The notes under the pieces: generated by a model
The model's input: only the letters and a program-made list of their open reading frames with translations
Databases searched by the model: none
What the model was told of the DNA's origin: nothing
Assembly (NCBI GenBank): GCA_012729335.1
Contig: JAAYDJ010000021.1
Coordinates: 248,001-312,000, forward strand
Direction of reading: 5' to 3'
Length of the DNA stretch: 64,000 nt
Origin: Bacteroidales bacterium
Lineage (GTDB): Bacteria; Bacteroidota; Bacteroidia; Bacteroidales; Prolixibacteraceae
Program-made: the position numbers and the translations under genes
Part shown: positions 1 to 8,993 of the stretch, one piece after another
Layout of the letters: every line of letters starts with the position of its first letter
How positions within the stretch are numbered: position 1 is the stretch's first letter

Positions 1-332
1 TCCATGCGTTTACCCTGCGGTTTGTCCTGTTGGTCACCGACAACAACCGGGAAAACGCCCTTCCGGGCATCTGCCGTGATTTCCTGGACATGGTGCGTGC
101 CGACAGGGGTATTCTGCCGGTGGCCCTGACTACGGCCCAACCCCTCAGTTCCGGCAGCCTCGACCGCATCAGGGAGGTGCTGCAACACGAAACAGGAAAG
201 GAAATCGAACTCACCCAAAGGATCAAACCGGAAATCCTGGGAGGCATGGTCCTGAGAATTGAGGACCTCCAGTATGACGGAAGTATCACCACCCAGCTTA
301 AAAAGATCAGGAATGCCCTTGAGGCGCGATAA
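1..332 (+). CDS. atpH: ATP synthase F1 delta subunit (OSCP), 3' part
   Basis: C-terminal part of the delta subunit, which forms the top of the peripheral stalk and holds the F1 head to the membrane sector. The reading frame is open from the window edge (codons start at base 3), so the N-terminus lies outside; a TTG at 30 is internal. The end has the family's typical pattern: a conserved [13 protein letters not shown] segment followed by [12 protein letters not shown]. It ends 23 nt before atpA in the usual order delta-alpha-gamma, so it is part of the ATP synthase operon. Identity is supported by both motif and position. Confidence 0.93.
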   Translation, partial: HAFTLRFVLLVTDNNRENALPGICRDFLDMVRADRGILPVALTTAQPLSSGSLDRIREVLQHETGKEIELTQRIKPEILGGMVLRIEDLQYDGSITTQLKKIRNALEAR

Positions 333-355
333 AGAAAAAATTAACAACGACAGAC

Positions 356-1942
356 ATGGCTGAAATCAGACCGGCAGAAGTGTCGGGAATCATCCGCAAG
401 CAGCTGGAGCAGTTCAGGATCCAGGCCGACCTCGACGAAGTGGGGACGGTTTTGCAGGTAGGGGACGGTATTGCCCGTATACACGGGCTGGCCCGTGTCG
501 AATCGAATGAGATGATTGAATTCGAAAGCGGTACCAGGGGTATCGTCCTCAATCTGGAGGAGGACAATGTGGGCGCAGTGCTGCTGGGGCCTTCCGAAAC
601 CATCAGGGAAGGGGATACCGTAAAGAGGCTCAACAGGATCGCCTCCATCATGGTGGGGGAAAAGATGGTAGGCCGGGTCATCAACACCCTGGGAGAACCC
701 ATTGACGGGAAAGGTCCCCTGGGCGGGAAGTTGTTTGAGATGCCGCTGGAGCGTAAAGCCCCCGGGGTGATCTTCAGGCAGGGTGTGAAACAACCCCTTC
801 AAACAGGCATTAAGGCCATCGACGCCATGATTCCCATTGGGCGCGGACAGCGGGAGCTGATCATCGGTGACCGGCAGACCGGCAAGACAGCTGTGGCCAT
901 TGACACCATCATCAACCAGCGCGAGAACTACCTCAAGGGGAAACCGGTCTACTGTATCTATGTGGCCATCGGCCAGAAAGGATCGACAGTGGCCACGCTG
1001 GCCGCCACCCTGGAGAAATTCGGAGCCATGGATTACACCATCATCGTGATGGCTTCGGCTTCCGATCCTGCGGCCCTGCAATTTTACGCCCCCTATGCCG
1101 GGGCAGCCATCGGGGAGTATTTCCGCGATACCGGCCGCGATGCCCTCATCATCTACGACGACCTTTCCAAGCAGGCCGTTTCCTACCGGGAAGTCTCCCT
1201 GCTGCTGCGCCGCCCTCCGGGTCGCGAAGCATACCCCGGCGACGTCTTCTACCTCCACTCCCGGCTCCTCGAAAGAGCCGCCAAAATCATCGAATCAGAC
1301 GAAATCGCCGCCCGGATGAACGACCTCCCCGACTGCCTCCGGGGTAAAGTCAAGGGCGGAGGATCCCTCACCGCCCTGCCCATCATCGAAACCCAGGCCG
1401 GCGACGTTTCCGCTTACATTCCCACCAATGTGATTTCCATCACCGACGGACAGATCTTTTTGGAAACCAACCTCTTTAACGCCGGTGTACGCCCAGCCAT
1501 CAACGTAGGCATCTCGGTATCGCGCGTAGGAGGATCAGCCCAGGTGAAGGCCATGAAGAAAATCGCCGGAACCCTCAAACTCGACCAGGCCCAGTTCAGG
1601 GAACTGGAAGCCTTCGCCAAATTCGGCTCCGACCTCGATATGGCCACCCTGCGCGTACTCGACAAAGGCCGCAAAAATGTCGAAATCCTCAAACAGGGCC
1701 AGTATCAGCCGGTCAAACTCGAACATATGATCGCCGTCATATATTGCGGAACCCGGGAGCTCCTGCGGAAAATCCCCCTGGAAAAGATAAAACGCTTCGA
1801 AGCCGACTTTCTGGAGCTTCTTGAACTCAAATACCGCAGTACCCTGGACCTGCTGGCTGAAGGCCTTCTCACCGACGATGCCGAAAAAAACCTCCAGGCC
1901 GCTGCCGCCGAAATCACCGAGAACTTCCTGGCAGGTCAATAG
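356..1942 (+). CDS. atpA: ATP synthase F1 alpha subunit
   Basis: Non-catalytic nucleotide-binding subunit of the F1 head (alpha3beta3gamma), on the cytoplasmic side of the inner membrane. The 528-residue product has the full family length. Residues 1-95 form the N-terminal beta barrel, and the P-loop GDRQTGKT is at residues 171-178. A Walker B-like [10 protein letters not shown] follows near 263, and the [10 protein letters not shown] motif that supplies the arginine to the catalytic site is near 385. It lies between atpH (23 nt upstream) and atpG (32 nt downstream), clearly one operon. Nothing unusual is seen. Confidence 0.98.
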   Translation: MAEIRPAEVSGIIRKQLEQFRIQADLDEVGTVLQVGDGIARIHGLARVESNEMIEFESGTRGIVLNLEEDNVGAVLLGPSETIREGDTVKRLNRIASIMVGEKMVGRVINTLGEPIDGKGPLGGKLFEMPLERKAPGVIFRQGVKQPLQTGIKAIDAMIPIGRGQRELIIGDRQTGKTAVAIDTIINQRENYLKGKPVYCIYVAIGQKGSTVATLAATLEKFGAMDYTIIVMASASDPAALQFYAPYAGAAIGEYFRDTGRDALIIYDDLSKQAVSYREVSLLLRRPPGREAYPGDVFYLHSRLLERAAKIIESDEIAARMNDLPDCLRGKVKGGGSLTALPIIETQAGDVSAYIPTNVISITDGQIFLETNLFNAGVRPAINVGISVSRVGGSAQVKAMKKIAGTLKLDQAQFRELEAFAKFGSDLDMATLRVLDKGRKNVEILKQGQYQPVKLEHMIAVIYCGTRELLRKIPLEKIKRFEADFLELLELKYRSTLDLLAEGLLTDDAEKNLQAAAAEITENFLAGQ

Positions 1943-1974
1943 GCCCGGGAAATTCCTCACCATCCCTCCGCGTT

Positions 1975-2853
1975 ATGTCAGGACTGAAAGAAATAAGAAC
2001 CCGTATCGGATCGATCAGAACCACCCGCCAGGTGACCAGCGCCATGAAAATGGTCTCCGCTGCCAAGCTGAAAAAGGCCCAGGACGCGGTGATCAGTTTC
2101 AGGCCTTACGCCATGAAATTCAAAGAACTCTTTTTTTCAGCCGCAGCAGGCGCCGGTACCCTTGAGGAAAATCCTTACACCGCCCGGAGCGACCAGGGAA
2201 GGGTTATGGTGGTGCTGATTTCCGCCAACCGGGGATTGTGCGGAGCATTTAACTCGGCCGTCATCCATGCCGCTATGGACCTCATCGAGGAGAAATATCT
2301 CAGCGAAGCGCATGACGATCTCGTCGATTTCATGGCCATCGGCAAACAGGGTGAAAAATTCCTCCTATCTCATAAAATCAGGGTGTCAGGAAGTCATAAC
2401 CACCTGTTCGACCAGCTCGACTATGATCACTGCGCCGCCTTTTGCGACGAGGTCATCACCGGCTTTCTGACGGGAAAATATAAAACCATAGAACTGGTTT
2501 ACAACGATTTCGTCAATGCTGCCCAATATACCCAGGTGAGGGAGACGTTTCTGCCCTTGCAGTTTCCCGGGCCAGGCAAGGAAGCCCTGACGGGGGATAC
2601 CATCTACGAACCCTCGGCGGAAGAGGTGGTAACCGGCATGATCCCCATGTGGCTCCGCATCACCTTTCACAAAGCCCTTCTGGTCTCCTGGGCTGCGGAA
2701 CAGGGCGCCCGCATGACCGCCATGCACCAGGCCACCGACAATGCCACCGATCTGCTTAACGACCTGACCCTTCAATACAACAAAGCCCGGCAAGCCGCCA
2801 TCACCAAGGAAATCCTCGAAATTACGGGAGGCGCCGAAGCCCTTCGGAAATAA
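1975..2853 (+). CDS. atpG: ATP synthase F1 gamma subunit
   Basis: Central rotor shaft of F1. The 292-residue product has the usual length. It starts with the N-terminal helix motif GLKEIRTRIGSIRTTRQVT, followed by AMKMVSAAKLKKAQ, and ends with the long C-terminal helix that contains RMTAMHQATDNA and YNKARQAAITKE; these two helices form the coiled-coil shaft. The stop is followed within about 15 nt by a TAnnTTTG element, so the ATP synthase operon ends here and a new transcription unit (metK) begins. Confidence 0.97.
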   Translation: MSGLKEIRTRIGSIRTTRQVTSAMKMVSAAKLKKAQDAVISFRPYAMKFKELFFSAAAGAGTLEENPYTARSDQGRVMVVLISANRGLCGAFNSAVIHAAMDLIEEKYLSEAHDDLVDFMAIGKQGEKFLLSHKIRVSGSHNHLFDQLDYDHCAAFCDEVITGFLTGKYKTIELVYNDFVNAAQYTQVRETFLPLQFPGPGKEALTGDTIYEPSAEEVVTGMIPMWLRITFHKALLVSWAAEQGARMTAMHQATDNATDLLNDLTLQYNKARQAAITKEILEITGGAEALRK

Positions 2854-2865
2854 TAAAAAGATTTC

Positions 2866-2873
2866 TAACTTTG
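2866..2873 (+). promoter_or_regulatory. Putative -7 promoter element for metK
   Basis: TAACTTTG matches the Bacteroidota -7 consensus TAnnTTTG, 12 nt after the atpG stop. No clear TTTG -33 element was found at the right spacing. If used, transcription would begin near 2880 and leave a leader of about 148 nt before the metK ATG at 3028. Confidence 0.45.
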
Positions 2874-2879
2874 TCCCCG

Positions 2880-3027
2880 CTACGTGGAAAGATTTGTGAT
2901 TGATTGCAACCACTCAAAAATGCTAAAACAATCAGGCAGTGCCACTGCCCTATGTTTCTTCTCCTGTAGTAGTTTTTGTTGATTGTGGAACCGTGTCTTT
3001 TCTGAAAGACACAAAAAAGGATTTATT
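2880..3027 (+). promoter_or_regulatory. Structured metK leader region
   Basis: Roughly 148 nt between atpG and metK with two clear inverted repeats: GGCAGTGCCACTGCC at 2935-2949 (7-base arms, 1-base centre) and a perfect 8-bp stem GTGTCTTT/AAAGACAC with loop TCTG at 2993-3012, directly followed by an A-rich stretch with AAGG and then the ATG. A hairpin just before the ribosome-binding region of a SAM synthetase gene could be regulatory. I could not match it to a known SAM riboswitch class from memory. Confidence 0.4.
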
Positions 3028-4287
3028 ATGAGCTACTTATTCACTAGTGAATCGGTATCGGAAGGTCATCCCGACAAGGTGGCCGATCAGATTTCAGATG
3101 CCTTGCTGGACCAGTTTCTGGCCTATGACCCTGATTCGAAGGTGGCCATTGAGACCCTGGTGACGACCGGGCAGGTGGTGATCGCCGGGGAGGTCAAATC
3201 GAATACTTACGTGGATGTACAGGAGGTGGCCAGAAATGTGATCAAAAAGATAGGATACACCAAGGCGGAATACCGTTTCGACGGGGATTCCTGCGGGATT
3301 TTCACGGCCATTCATGAACAGAGCGGCGATATCAACAGGGGGGTGGAAAAAGCCCGTAAGGAAGAGCAGGGTGCCGGCGACCAGGGCATGATGTTTGGTT
3401 ATGCCTGCAAGGATACCGATGATTATATGCCTTTGCCCCTGGAACTTTCCCATCGGATACTGATCGAGCTGGCTGCTATCCGCCGCGAAGAAAACAGCCC
3501 CATGCCCTATCTCCGCCCCGACTCCAAGTCGCAGGTTACCATTGAATACGGCGATGACCACACTCCCCTGCGGGTGCACACCATTGTGGTGTCGACCCAA
3601 CATGACGAGTTTGACGAAGACAAACCCATGCTGGCCCAAATCAGAAAAGACGTGATCCATATTCTGATACCCAGGGTGGTGGCCCGGCTTCCCGAACGGA
3701 TGCGGAACCTCTTCAACGGGGAGATCGAATACCATGTCAATCCCACCGGCAAATTCGTCATCGGTGGGCCCCACGGCGATACAGGGCTTACAGGACGCAA
3801 GATCATCGTGGATACCTACGGGGGTAAGGGAGCTCATGGAGGAGGCGCCTTCTCGGGCAAAGATCCCTCGAAGGTAGACCGTTCTGCCGCCTATGCCGCC
3901 CGCCATATTGCCAAAAACATGGTGGCTGCCGGCGTAGCCGACGAAATCCTCATCCAGCTGGCCTACGCCATCGGAGTGGCCCAACCCGTAGGACTCTATG
4001 TCCACACCTTCGGCCGGAGCAATGTGAACCTTTCCGACAGCGAAATCGCCGAAAAAGTGAACCTCCTCTTCGACCTCCGGCCCGGAATGATCGAGGAACG
4101 CCTCAAACTCCGCTTCCCCATCTATGCCGAAACCGCTTCCTATGGCCATATGGGTCGTACCCCTGTCAGGGTGGTAAAACATTTCTGTCCCCCTTATCAT
4201 AAGGAAAAGGAAATGGAAGTGGAACTATTTACCTGGGAAAATCTCGACTACGTCGATGCCATCAGGGAGGCGTTCGCCATACATTAA
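3028..4287 (+). CDS. metK: S-adenosylmethionine synthase
   Basis: Makes S-adenosylmethionine from methionine and ATP in the cytosol. The open frame extends upstream to a TTG at 2983, but family alignment places the start at ATG 3028 (MSYLFTSESVSEGHPDK), giving 419 residues. Visible motifs are GHPDK at 13-17, the ATP-binding GAGDQG at 115-120 and the P-loop-like GGGAFSGKDPSKVDRS near residue 285. It is a single-gene unit with its own leader and a strong downstream terminator. The product looks complete. Confidence 0.97.
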   Translation: MSYLFTSESVSEGHPDKVADQISDALLDQFLAYDPDSKVAIETLVTTGQVVIAGEVKSNTYVDVQEVARNVIKKIGYTKAEYRFDGDSCGIFTAIHEQSGDINRGVEKARKEEQGAGDQGMMFGYACKDTDDYMPLPLELSHRILIELAAIRREENSPMPYLRPDSKSQVTIEYGDDHTPLRVHTIVVSTQHDEFDEDKPMLAQIRKDVIHILIPRVVARLPERMRNLFNGEIEYHVNPTGKFVIGGPHGDTGLTGRKIIVDTYGGKGAHGGGAFSGKDPSKVDRSAAYAARHIAKNMVAAGVADEILIQLAYAIGVAQPVGLYVHTFGRSNVNLSDSEIAEKVNLLFDLRPGMIEERLKLRFPIYAETASYGHMGRTPVRVVKHFCPPYHKEKEMEVELFTWENLDYVDAIREAFAIH

Positions 4288-4391
4288 GCCGCCTGAACAA
4301 CCAGAACAGGACGAAAGTCCCCTTTTCCTGGTGATTTCCGGAAGGATCCGTGTGTGAAACCAACTCCGCAGGCCGGTACCATCCCCCTCAA

Positions 4392-4437
4392 CCCTGTCCG
4401 GGAAGCCTCCGAGCTTCTTCCGGACAGGGCTTTTTTT
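4392..4437 (+). terminator. Rho-independent terminator after metK
   Basis: The arms CCCTGTCCGG (4392-4401) and CCGGACAGGG (4420-4429) pair perfectly. They are extended inside by GAAG/CTTC and followed by a C and a run of seven or more T. This is a strong canonical terminator, about 100 nt after the metK stop. Confidence 0.9.
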
Positions 4438-4526
4438 GGGTATTATCCGAAAATCGGCCGGAAGGATGTAACCTCTTTCCACTTTTCACGAATACTAAAC
4501 AACGGTCTTTGTAAAAACCACCAGCC

Positions 4527-5636
4527 ATGAAGCAGAAACTACTCACCATTGCCACGCTGCCATTTGCCAAGGCACAGATCCTGAAAACCCTTCTCGGAAA
4601 AGAAGCCATTGAAGCGGTCCTCGACGACCTCAATCTGCCCGAGGGGACCTCCTCTCTTGCTGTCAGGGTCCAGATCATGGAAGAAGATCTGGAAAAGGCT
4701 TTTCCCATTCTCGAGGAGTTTCTGGGCAAGTCATCGGTACAGCATCCGCCCTTGCGGGAAGAGGAACGGCAAATCCTGGTACCCGTCGACTTCTCGGGCT
4801 ATTCCATGAAGGCGGCCAGGGTGGCTTTCGGCATCGCCCGTTCCCTGAATGCCAAAATGGTGCTCTTCCATGCCTACCCCAATCCCATTGTTTATTCGGT
4901 GCCTTTCAGCGATATCTACGCCTTTGACACCGGATTGGTCGTCCACCTTGAAAATGCCGAGAAAAACGCCCGGGAACAAATGGAAGCCTTCCTGAAAGGA
5001 CTGGTGCGCCATTTCACCCGTGAGGTGTGGAACCAGGTGGAAACCGAATTCATCATCAAGGCCGGGGATCCCCGTGACGACATCCTTTCCTACTCCCAGA
5101 AACACCAGGTCATGGTTATTGTTATGGGAACCCAGGGAAAAGCCGGCAGCGAAATGGATATTCTGGGCAGCGTGACCGCGGAAATCATCACCGACGCCCG
5201 GGTACCGGTACTGGCCATTCCAGAGGAAACCCCGGAAGACATCGCCACCAGTTTCCATAAAATATTGTATGCCACCAACTTCGACGAAAAGGATTTCACC
5301 GCCATCGAAAAACTGATGCGGATCATTGAGCCGTATCATGCCGAGATCAAATGCATCCACGTGGGGCGCAGTGAAGAACCGGTCTGGGATGTGGCCAAAC
5401 TCCAGGGAATGAAGGACATCCTCCGCAACAAATATCCTTCAAAAGTCTTTGACTGCCAGCTCATTATCGGGGACGACATCCTGGGGGAACTCCAGAGGTT
5501 CATTGAGCAGGAAAAAATTGACGTCATCGCCCTGACCACCCGCAAAAGAAACATGCTGGCCAGGATGTTCAATCCGGGGATTGCCCGGAAGATGCTTTTT
5601 CACACCTCCATTCCATTGCTGGTCTTTCACACCTGA
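4527..5636 (+). CDS. Tandem universal stress protein with N-terminal DUF2007-like domain
   Basis: 369-residue cytoplasmic protein with two Usp domains. Usp1 (about 82-233) has the strand ILVPVDFSG with the conserved Asp at 88 and a perfect ATP-binding G-2x-G-9x-G-S motif at 201-215. Usp2 (about 244-369) starts ILYATNFDE but lacks the glycine motif, so it probably does not bind nucleotide. The first 70 residues, ending in VQIMEEDLEKAFPILEEF, resemble the small DUF2007 signal-transducing domain, an inference from pattern only. It stands alone, and its stop overlaps the convergent SDR gene by 10 nt. Confidence 0.85.
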   Translation: MKQKLLTIATLPFAKAQILKTLLGKEAIEAVLDDLNLPEGTSSLAVRVQIMEEDLEKAFPILEEFLGKSSVQHPPLREEERQILVPVDFSGYSMKAARVAFGIARSLNAKMVLFHAYPNPIVYSVPFSDIYAFDTGLVVHLENAEKNAREQMEAFLKGLVRHFTREVWNQVETEFIIKAGDPRDDILSYSQKHQVMVIVMGTQGKAGSEMDILGSVTAEIITDARVPVLAIPEETPEDIATSFHKILYATNFDEKDFTAIEKLMRIIEPYHAEIKCIHVGRSEEPVWDVAKLQGMKDILRNKYPSKVFDCQLIIGDDILGELQRFIEQEKIDVIALTTRKRNMLARMFNPGIARKMLFHTSIPLLVFHT

Positions 5637-6676
5637 CCGGCAGGTCGTTGGGAGGGGTTTATTTCCCGGAGGAAACAGTGTGCGGTATGGGTGATGGCTT
5701 CAGAGAGGGGCCTGTATTGAAAGCCGAATTCGCGGGTGATGGCTGATCCGTCGAAAAGGCTCACGGAGCGGGCGCTGGCGGCGGTTTCGCGGGTCATGGC
5801 GGGGCTCCGGCCGGTCAGCAAAGATCCGAGGGCCGCCAGCCGCCAGGCCGTTTCCAACATCCAGCCCGAAGCTTTGAGCCGCGGCCGCGGCCTCCCCAAC
5901 GCATCGGCAACCGCCCCGAAGAAATCACGGTACCCCCAGTTTTCGGCACTGATCAGAAACTTACGCCCCCGGGCCCGCTCAAAATCCCCCTCCCCGGTCA
6001 ACAGCATGATGGCATCCACCACATCCCGCACATCCACAAAACCGGTTTTACCCTCGGGATAAAACTTCAGGCCTTTGTACAACACCGGGAAAAAAGAGGT
6101 GCTTCCGGTGCCCCATTTTCCGGGACCAATGATAATGGAAGGATTGACCACCACCACCTGGAGGCCCTCTTCGGCTCCCCGCCAGATCTCGGTTTCCGAG
6201 AAGAATTTGCTTTCCGAATAGCCGGTGTTACGCCGTGCAGGAACCCAACTGGTCGCCTCGGTAACGGGAGTGCCGTTGCGGCTGCTTCCCAGGGCCGAAT
6301 TGGAACTCACATGACAAATCCTTTTCACACCGCAGGCCAGGGCCGCATTCACCACATTGGCAGTCCCCTCCACATTGTTGTGGATCATCCGCGCCCGGTT
6401 CCGGCTTTCAAAAGAGACCACCGCCGCACAATGGTAAATGGTCTCCACCCCTTTCAGCCACGCTTCCAGGGAGAAAAGATCGAGGATATCGCCATCACAC
6501 CATTCCACCTGTTCAAAAAGCTCCGCAGCATCTTCACGGTACCACGAAAATAGCTTTCTGACCTGCCCGGTATCGCTTGCAGGACGCTTCAAAGCCCTGA
6601 CCCTGCCATGTTTGAGCACCAGCGACAACAACAGATGGCTGCCGACCAGGCCGGTTCCTCCGGTAACAAATATCAT
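5627..6676 (-). CDS. NAD(P)-dependent extended SDR (epimerase/dehydratase family)
   Basis: 349-residue extended short-chain dehydrogenase/reductase, close in style to dihydroflavonol-4-reductase/3-beta-HSD-like proteins. The nucleotide-binding GGTGLVG is at residues 6-12, an Asp-rich turn (DGDILD) near 61, HVSSNSALG near 122 with the catalytic Ser, and the YxxxK pair at Y153/K157. The substrate cannot be told from sequence. It converges on and overlaps the Usp gene by 10 nt; the next upstream gene (flavin split-barrel) is on the same strand 109 nt away and may be cotranscribed. Confidence 0.85.
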   Translation of the reverse strand: MIFVTGGTGLVGSHLLLSLVLKHGRVRALKRPASDTGQVRKLFSWYREDAAELFEQVEWCDGDILDLFSLEAWLKGVETIYHCAAVVSFESRNRARMIHNNVEGTANVVNAALACGVKRICHVSSNSALGSSRNGTPVTEATSWVPARRNTGYSESKFFSETEIWRGAEEGLQVVVVNPSIIIGPGKWGTGSTSFFPVLYKGLKFYPEGKTGFVDVRDVVDAIMLLTGEGDFERARGRKFLISAENWGYRDFFGAVADALGRPRPRLKASGWMLETAWRLAALGSLLTGRSPAMTRETAASARSVSLFDGSAITREFGFQYRPLSEAITHTAHCFLREINPSQRPAGQV

Positions 6677-6785
6677 GTTTCTCTATTTATGCACCATTTC
6701 CGGGGCGCAGGCCCCGGTCTTCAGACATACAGGCCACAATCATCTTAAATACTGGCCCCGATCATCAAAAACCCGGCTCCCCATA

Positions 6786-7283
6786 CTACTCCCGAGGCTC
6801 AGGTTTACTCCAGGGGGTGACCGCCTTGGCTCCGAAACGGCGGGCTGAAAACCGGCTCACTCTGACTCTGATGACTCCGACATTGACGATCGAGGGCTCA
6901 CTGAAACGGAAATTCCGGTCGCTGTACTGGGCCATGAGCAACTCCATGCAGGTCACCTTCTCCCCGTAATCCTCCACCACCTCAGCTACTCCTTCGGCCA
7001 GGACGGAACTTGATTTCACCCGGTAACTGCACCCCACATGGGCGTCCTGCCAGGCCAGTTCCTCACCCAGGGTCCAGTTAATACACACCTTCGGATTCCG
7101 CAGCAGGGTTTCCCACATACGCCCCGATTGTGCCGAGTGAAGAATGACCGTTTCCCCGTCGAGGGCAAAATTCATGGGCAGCACATAGGGCTGATCCCCT
7201 TCTGCCATAGCCACATAACAGGTTTTACTCGCCCTGATGATCCGGTCGATCTCCTCTCTGTTTTCAATCCCGACGGTTCGCAT
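6786..7283 (-). CDS. Pyridoxamine 5'-phosphate oxidase-like FMN-binding split-barrel protein
   Basis: 165-residue protein of the PNPOx-like/NimA-type family: an N-terminal ASKTCYVAMAEGDQPYVLPM strand pair, then FALDGETVILHSAQSGRMWETL, which is typical of the flavin-binding barrel, and a PKVCINWTLGEE strand. Such proteins bind FMN (sometimes F420 or heme) and include nitroimidazole reductases. The exact substrate is unknown. It lies upstream of the SDR gene on the same strand, suggesting a small redox pair. Confidence 0.82.
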   Translation of the reverse strand: MRTVGIENREEIDRIIRASKTCYVAMAEGDQPYVLPMNFALDGETVILHSAQSGRMWETLLRNPKVCINWTLGEELAWQDAHVGCSYRVKSSSVLAEGVAEVVEDYGEKVTCMELLMAQYSDRNFRFSEPSIVNVGVIRVRVSRFSARRFGAKAVTPWSKPEPRE

Positions 7284-7383
7284 GAACTTTCCTCCGTTAA
7301 TAATTCCGAAAAATACACATTTTATGACAAACGGCCCCCATTGCCCCCTCCATCTTTCAGGGGCCCGTTAAGGAAAAAAAACG

Positions 7384-7391
7384 TACTTTTG
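7384..7391 (+). promoter_or_regulatory. Putative -7 promoter element for rbfA
   Basis: TACTTTTG fits TAnnTTTG and sits 19 nt before the rbfA ATG. This predicts a leader of only about 12-14 nt. No good -33 box is visible. Confidence 0.5.
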
Positions 7392-7410
7392 GAGGGCATA
7401 ATTCTCCGTC

Positions 7411-7755
7411 ATGGAACAGTTTACAACCCGTCAGAACAAAATTGCCCGTCTTATCCAGAAGGAGATGGCCGGGCTTTTCCTGAAAGAGCTCAAGGGAGAG
7501 TTCCAGGGACTCCTGATCAGCGTCACGGTGGTGCGCATTACCAGCGACCTGTCGCTGGCACGCTGCTACCTGAGCATTTACCCTGCCGACAAGGCAGAGG
7601 AGACCCTCCGGCACGTCAAACAAATGACCAAATCGATCCGTGGCCATATCGGCCATAAGGTGGCTAAACAGCTGCGTATCATCCCCGACCTGGAATTTTT
7701 TATCGACGACAGCCTCAACTATCTCGAAAACATCGACCGCCTGCTGACCCGATGA
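7411..7755 (+). CDS. rbfA: 30S ribosome-binding factor A
   Basis: 114-residue single-KH-domain ribosome assembly factor that binds the 30S subunit and helps mature the 5' end of 16S rRNA. It begins with the typical helix RQNKIARLIQKEMAGLF and contains LLISVTVVRITSDLSLARCYLSI and a C-terminal RIIPDLEFFIDDS, the family signature. Its stop overlaps the start of the next gene by 4 nt (ATGA), so it is translationally coupled to the LolC/E-type permease, a common Bacteroidota arrangement as far as I recall. Confidence 0.93.
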   Translation: MEQFTTRQNKIARLIQKEMAGLFLKELKGEFQGLLISVTVVRITSDLSLARCYLSIYPADKAEETLRHVKQMTKSIRGHIGHKVAKQLRIIPDLEFFIDDSLNYLENIDRLLTR

Positions 7756-8993
7756 ACCTCCCCTATTTCATAGCCAGGCGGTATCTCTTCTCGCGCAGGA
7801 AGCAACATGTGATCAACCTTATTTCGGGTATTGCCGCTACGGGAATCCTTATCGGCACTTTCGCCCTGGTGGTGGTCCTGTCGGTATTCAACGGCTTCGA
7901 CGGGCTCATCAAATCCTATTTCAGCCAGCTTGACCCTGACCTAAGGATCATCCCCCGTGAAGGAAAATTCTTCGATCCCGGCCTTCTCACAGCCCCCATC
8001 CTCGACAAAATTCCCGGTATCGCCGGATATTCCGCGGTGATGGAAGGCAATGCCCTGCTGGCCTATGAAGAGAGACAATTCATTGCCACCATGAAAGGTG
8101 TCGACGACCGCTTCCATGAGATCACCGGCATCGACAGCCTGATCATTGACGGCCAGTTCATGCCCGGAGGAAGCGGGGAGTGTTTCGCAGTTCCCGGACA
8201 GGGGGTGGCAGCTTACCTGGGCATCAGCCTGGGATTCACCTCCCCGGTCAGCTTCTACGTGCCCTCCGGAGGGCACTCCGCAAGTTTCGCCCCCGGGAAA
8301 GCACTCAAATTCGGAAGCTGCTACCCATCAGGCGTGTTTGCCCTCCTGGAAGAGGTCGACGCCAGTACCGTATTCGTACCCCTGGCCTTCGCACGTGAAC
8401 TCTTTGAGGCCGAAGGAAAGGTAAGCGCCCTCGAGGTGAAGGTAAACCCGGAATTCCCGGTCAGAAAGGTGAGAAAAACCATCCTGGAAAAGGCAGGCGA
8501 CCACTTCCTGGTCCAAACCAAGTACCAGCAACACGATGCCCTTTACAAAACCATGAAAATGGAGAAATGGGCCACCTATCTCATCCTGGCCTTTATCCTG
8601 ATCATCGCCTCCTTCAATATTCTGGGCAGCCTGACCATGCTGATCATCGACAAAAAGGAAGACATCATGATCCTGCGCAGCATGGGAGCCCCGGAAGAAA
8701 TGGTCAGGAAAATCTTTCTCCTCGAGGGATGGCTCATCTCGCTGGCGGGTACGGCCGCGGGGCTTCTGCTGGGCGTTTTGGTTTGCCTGGTCCAGATCCG
8801 CTGGGGCATTGTTCCCCTGCCTGGCGAAGGCTCCTTCGTCATTTCCGCCTATCCGGTGGAAATCCAGATTTCCGACCTGCTGTTCATCTCGGGGGTGGTG
8901 CTCTCCATTGGCTTCCTGGCCGCCTGGTACCCCGTCAGGCACATTGGAGGAAGGGAACTCCGTTTCAACCCCGCTCCCAAGAAAAACGACTGA
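7752..8993 (+). CDS. LolC/LolE-type ABC transporter permease (lipoprotein release family)
   Basis: 413-residue inner membrane permease. An N-terminal amphipathic start (YFIARRYLFSRRKQHVINLIS) leads into TM1 (about 22-46), a large periplasmic MacB-like domain follows (about 47-270), and then three C-terminal membrane segments (about 272-300, 320-350, 365-390), the four-TM layout of LolC/E/MacB permeases. Its likely role is lipoprotein transfer to the outer membrane with a LolD ATPase encoded elsewhere. It overlaps rbfA by 4 nt. No ATPase gene lies next to it. Confidence 0.87.
   Translation: MNLPYFIARRYLFSRRKQHVINLISGIAATGILIGTFALVVVLSVFNGFDGLIKSYFSQLDPDLRIIPREGKFFDPGLLTAPILDKIPGIAGYSAVMEGNALLAYEERQFIATMKGVDDRFHEITGIDSLIIDGQFMPGGSGECFAVPGQGVAAYLGISLGFTSPVSFYVPSGGHSASFAPGKALKFGSCYPSGVFALLEEVDASTVFVPLAFARELFEAEGKVSALEVKVNPEFPVRKVRKTILEKAGDHFLVQTKYQQHDALYKTMKMEKWATYLILAFILIIASFNILGSLTMLIIDKKEDIMILRSMGAPEEMVRKIFLLEGWLISLAGTAAGLLLGVLVCLVQIRWGIVPLPGEGSFVISAYPVEIQISDLLFISGVVLSIGFLAAWYPVRHIGGRELRFNPAPKKND

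Noticed and set aside
341-1258. Minus-strand 305-residue frame
   Set aside because: Antisense to atpA, in a codon-periodic shadow with Gly/His-rich composition and no recognisable domain.
3094-4200. Minus-strand 368-residue frame
   Set aside because: Fully antisense to metK; no domain and composition typical of shadow frames.
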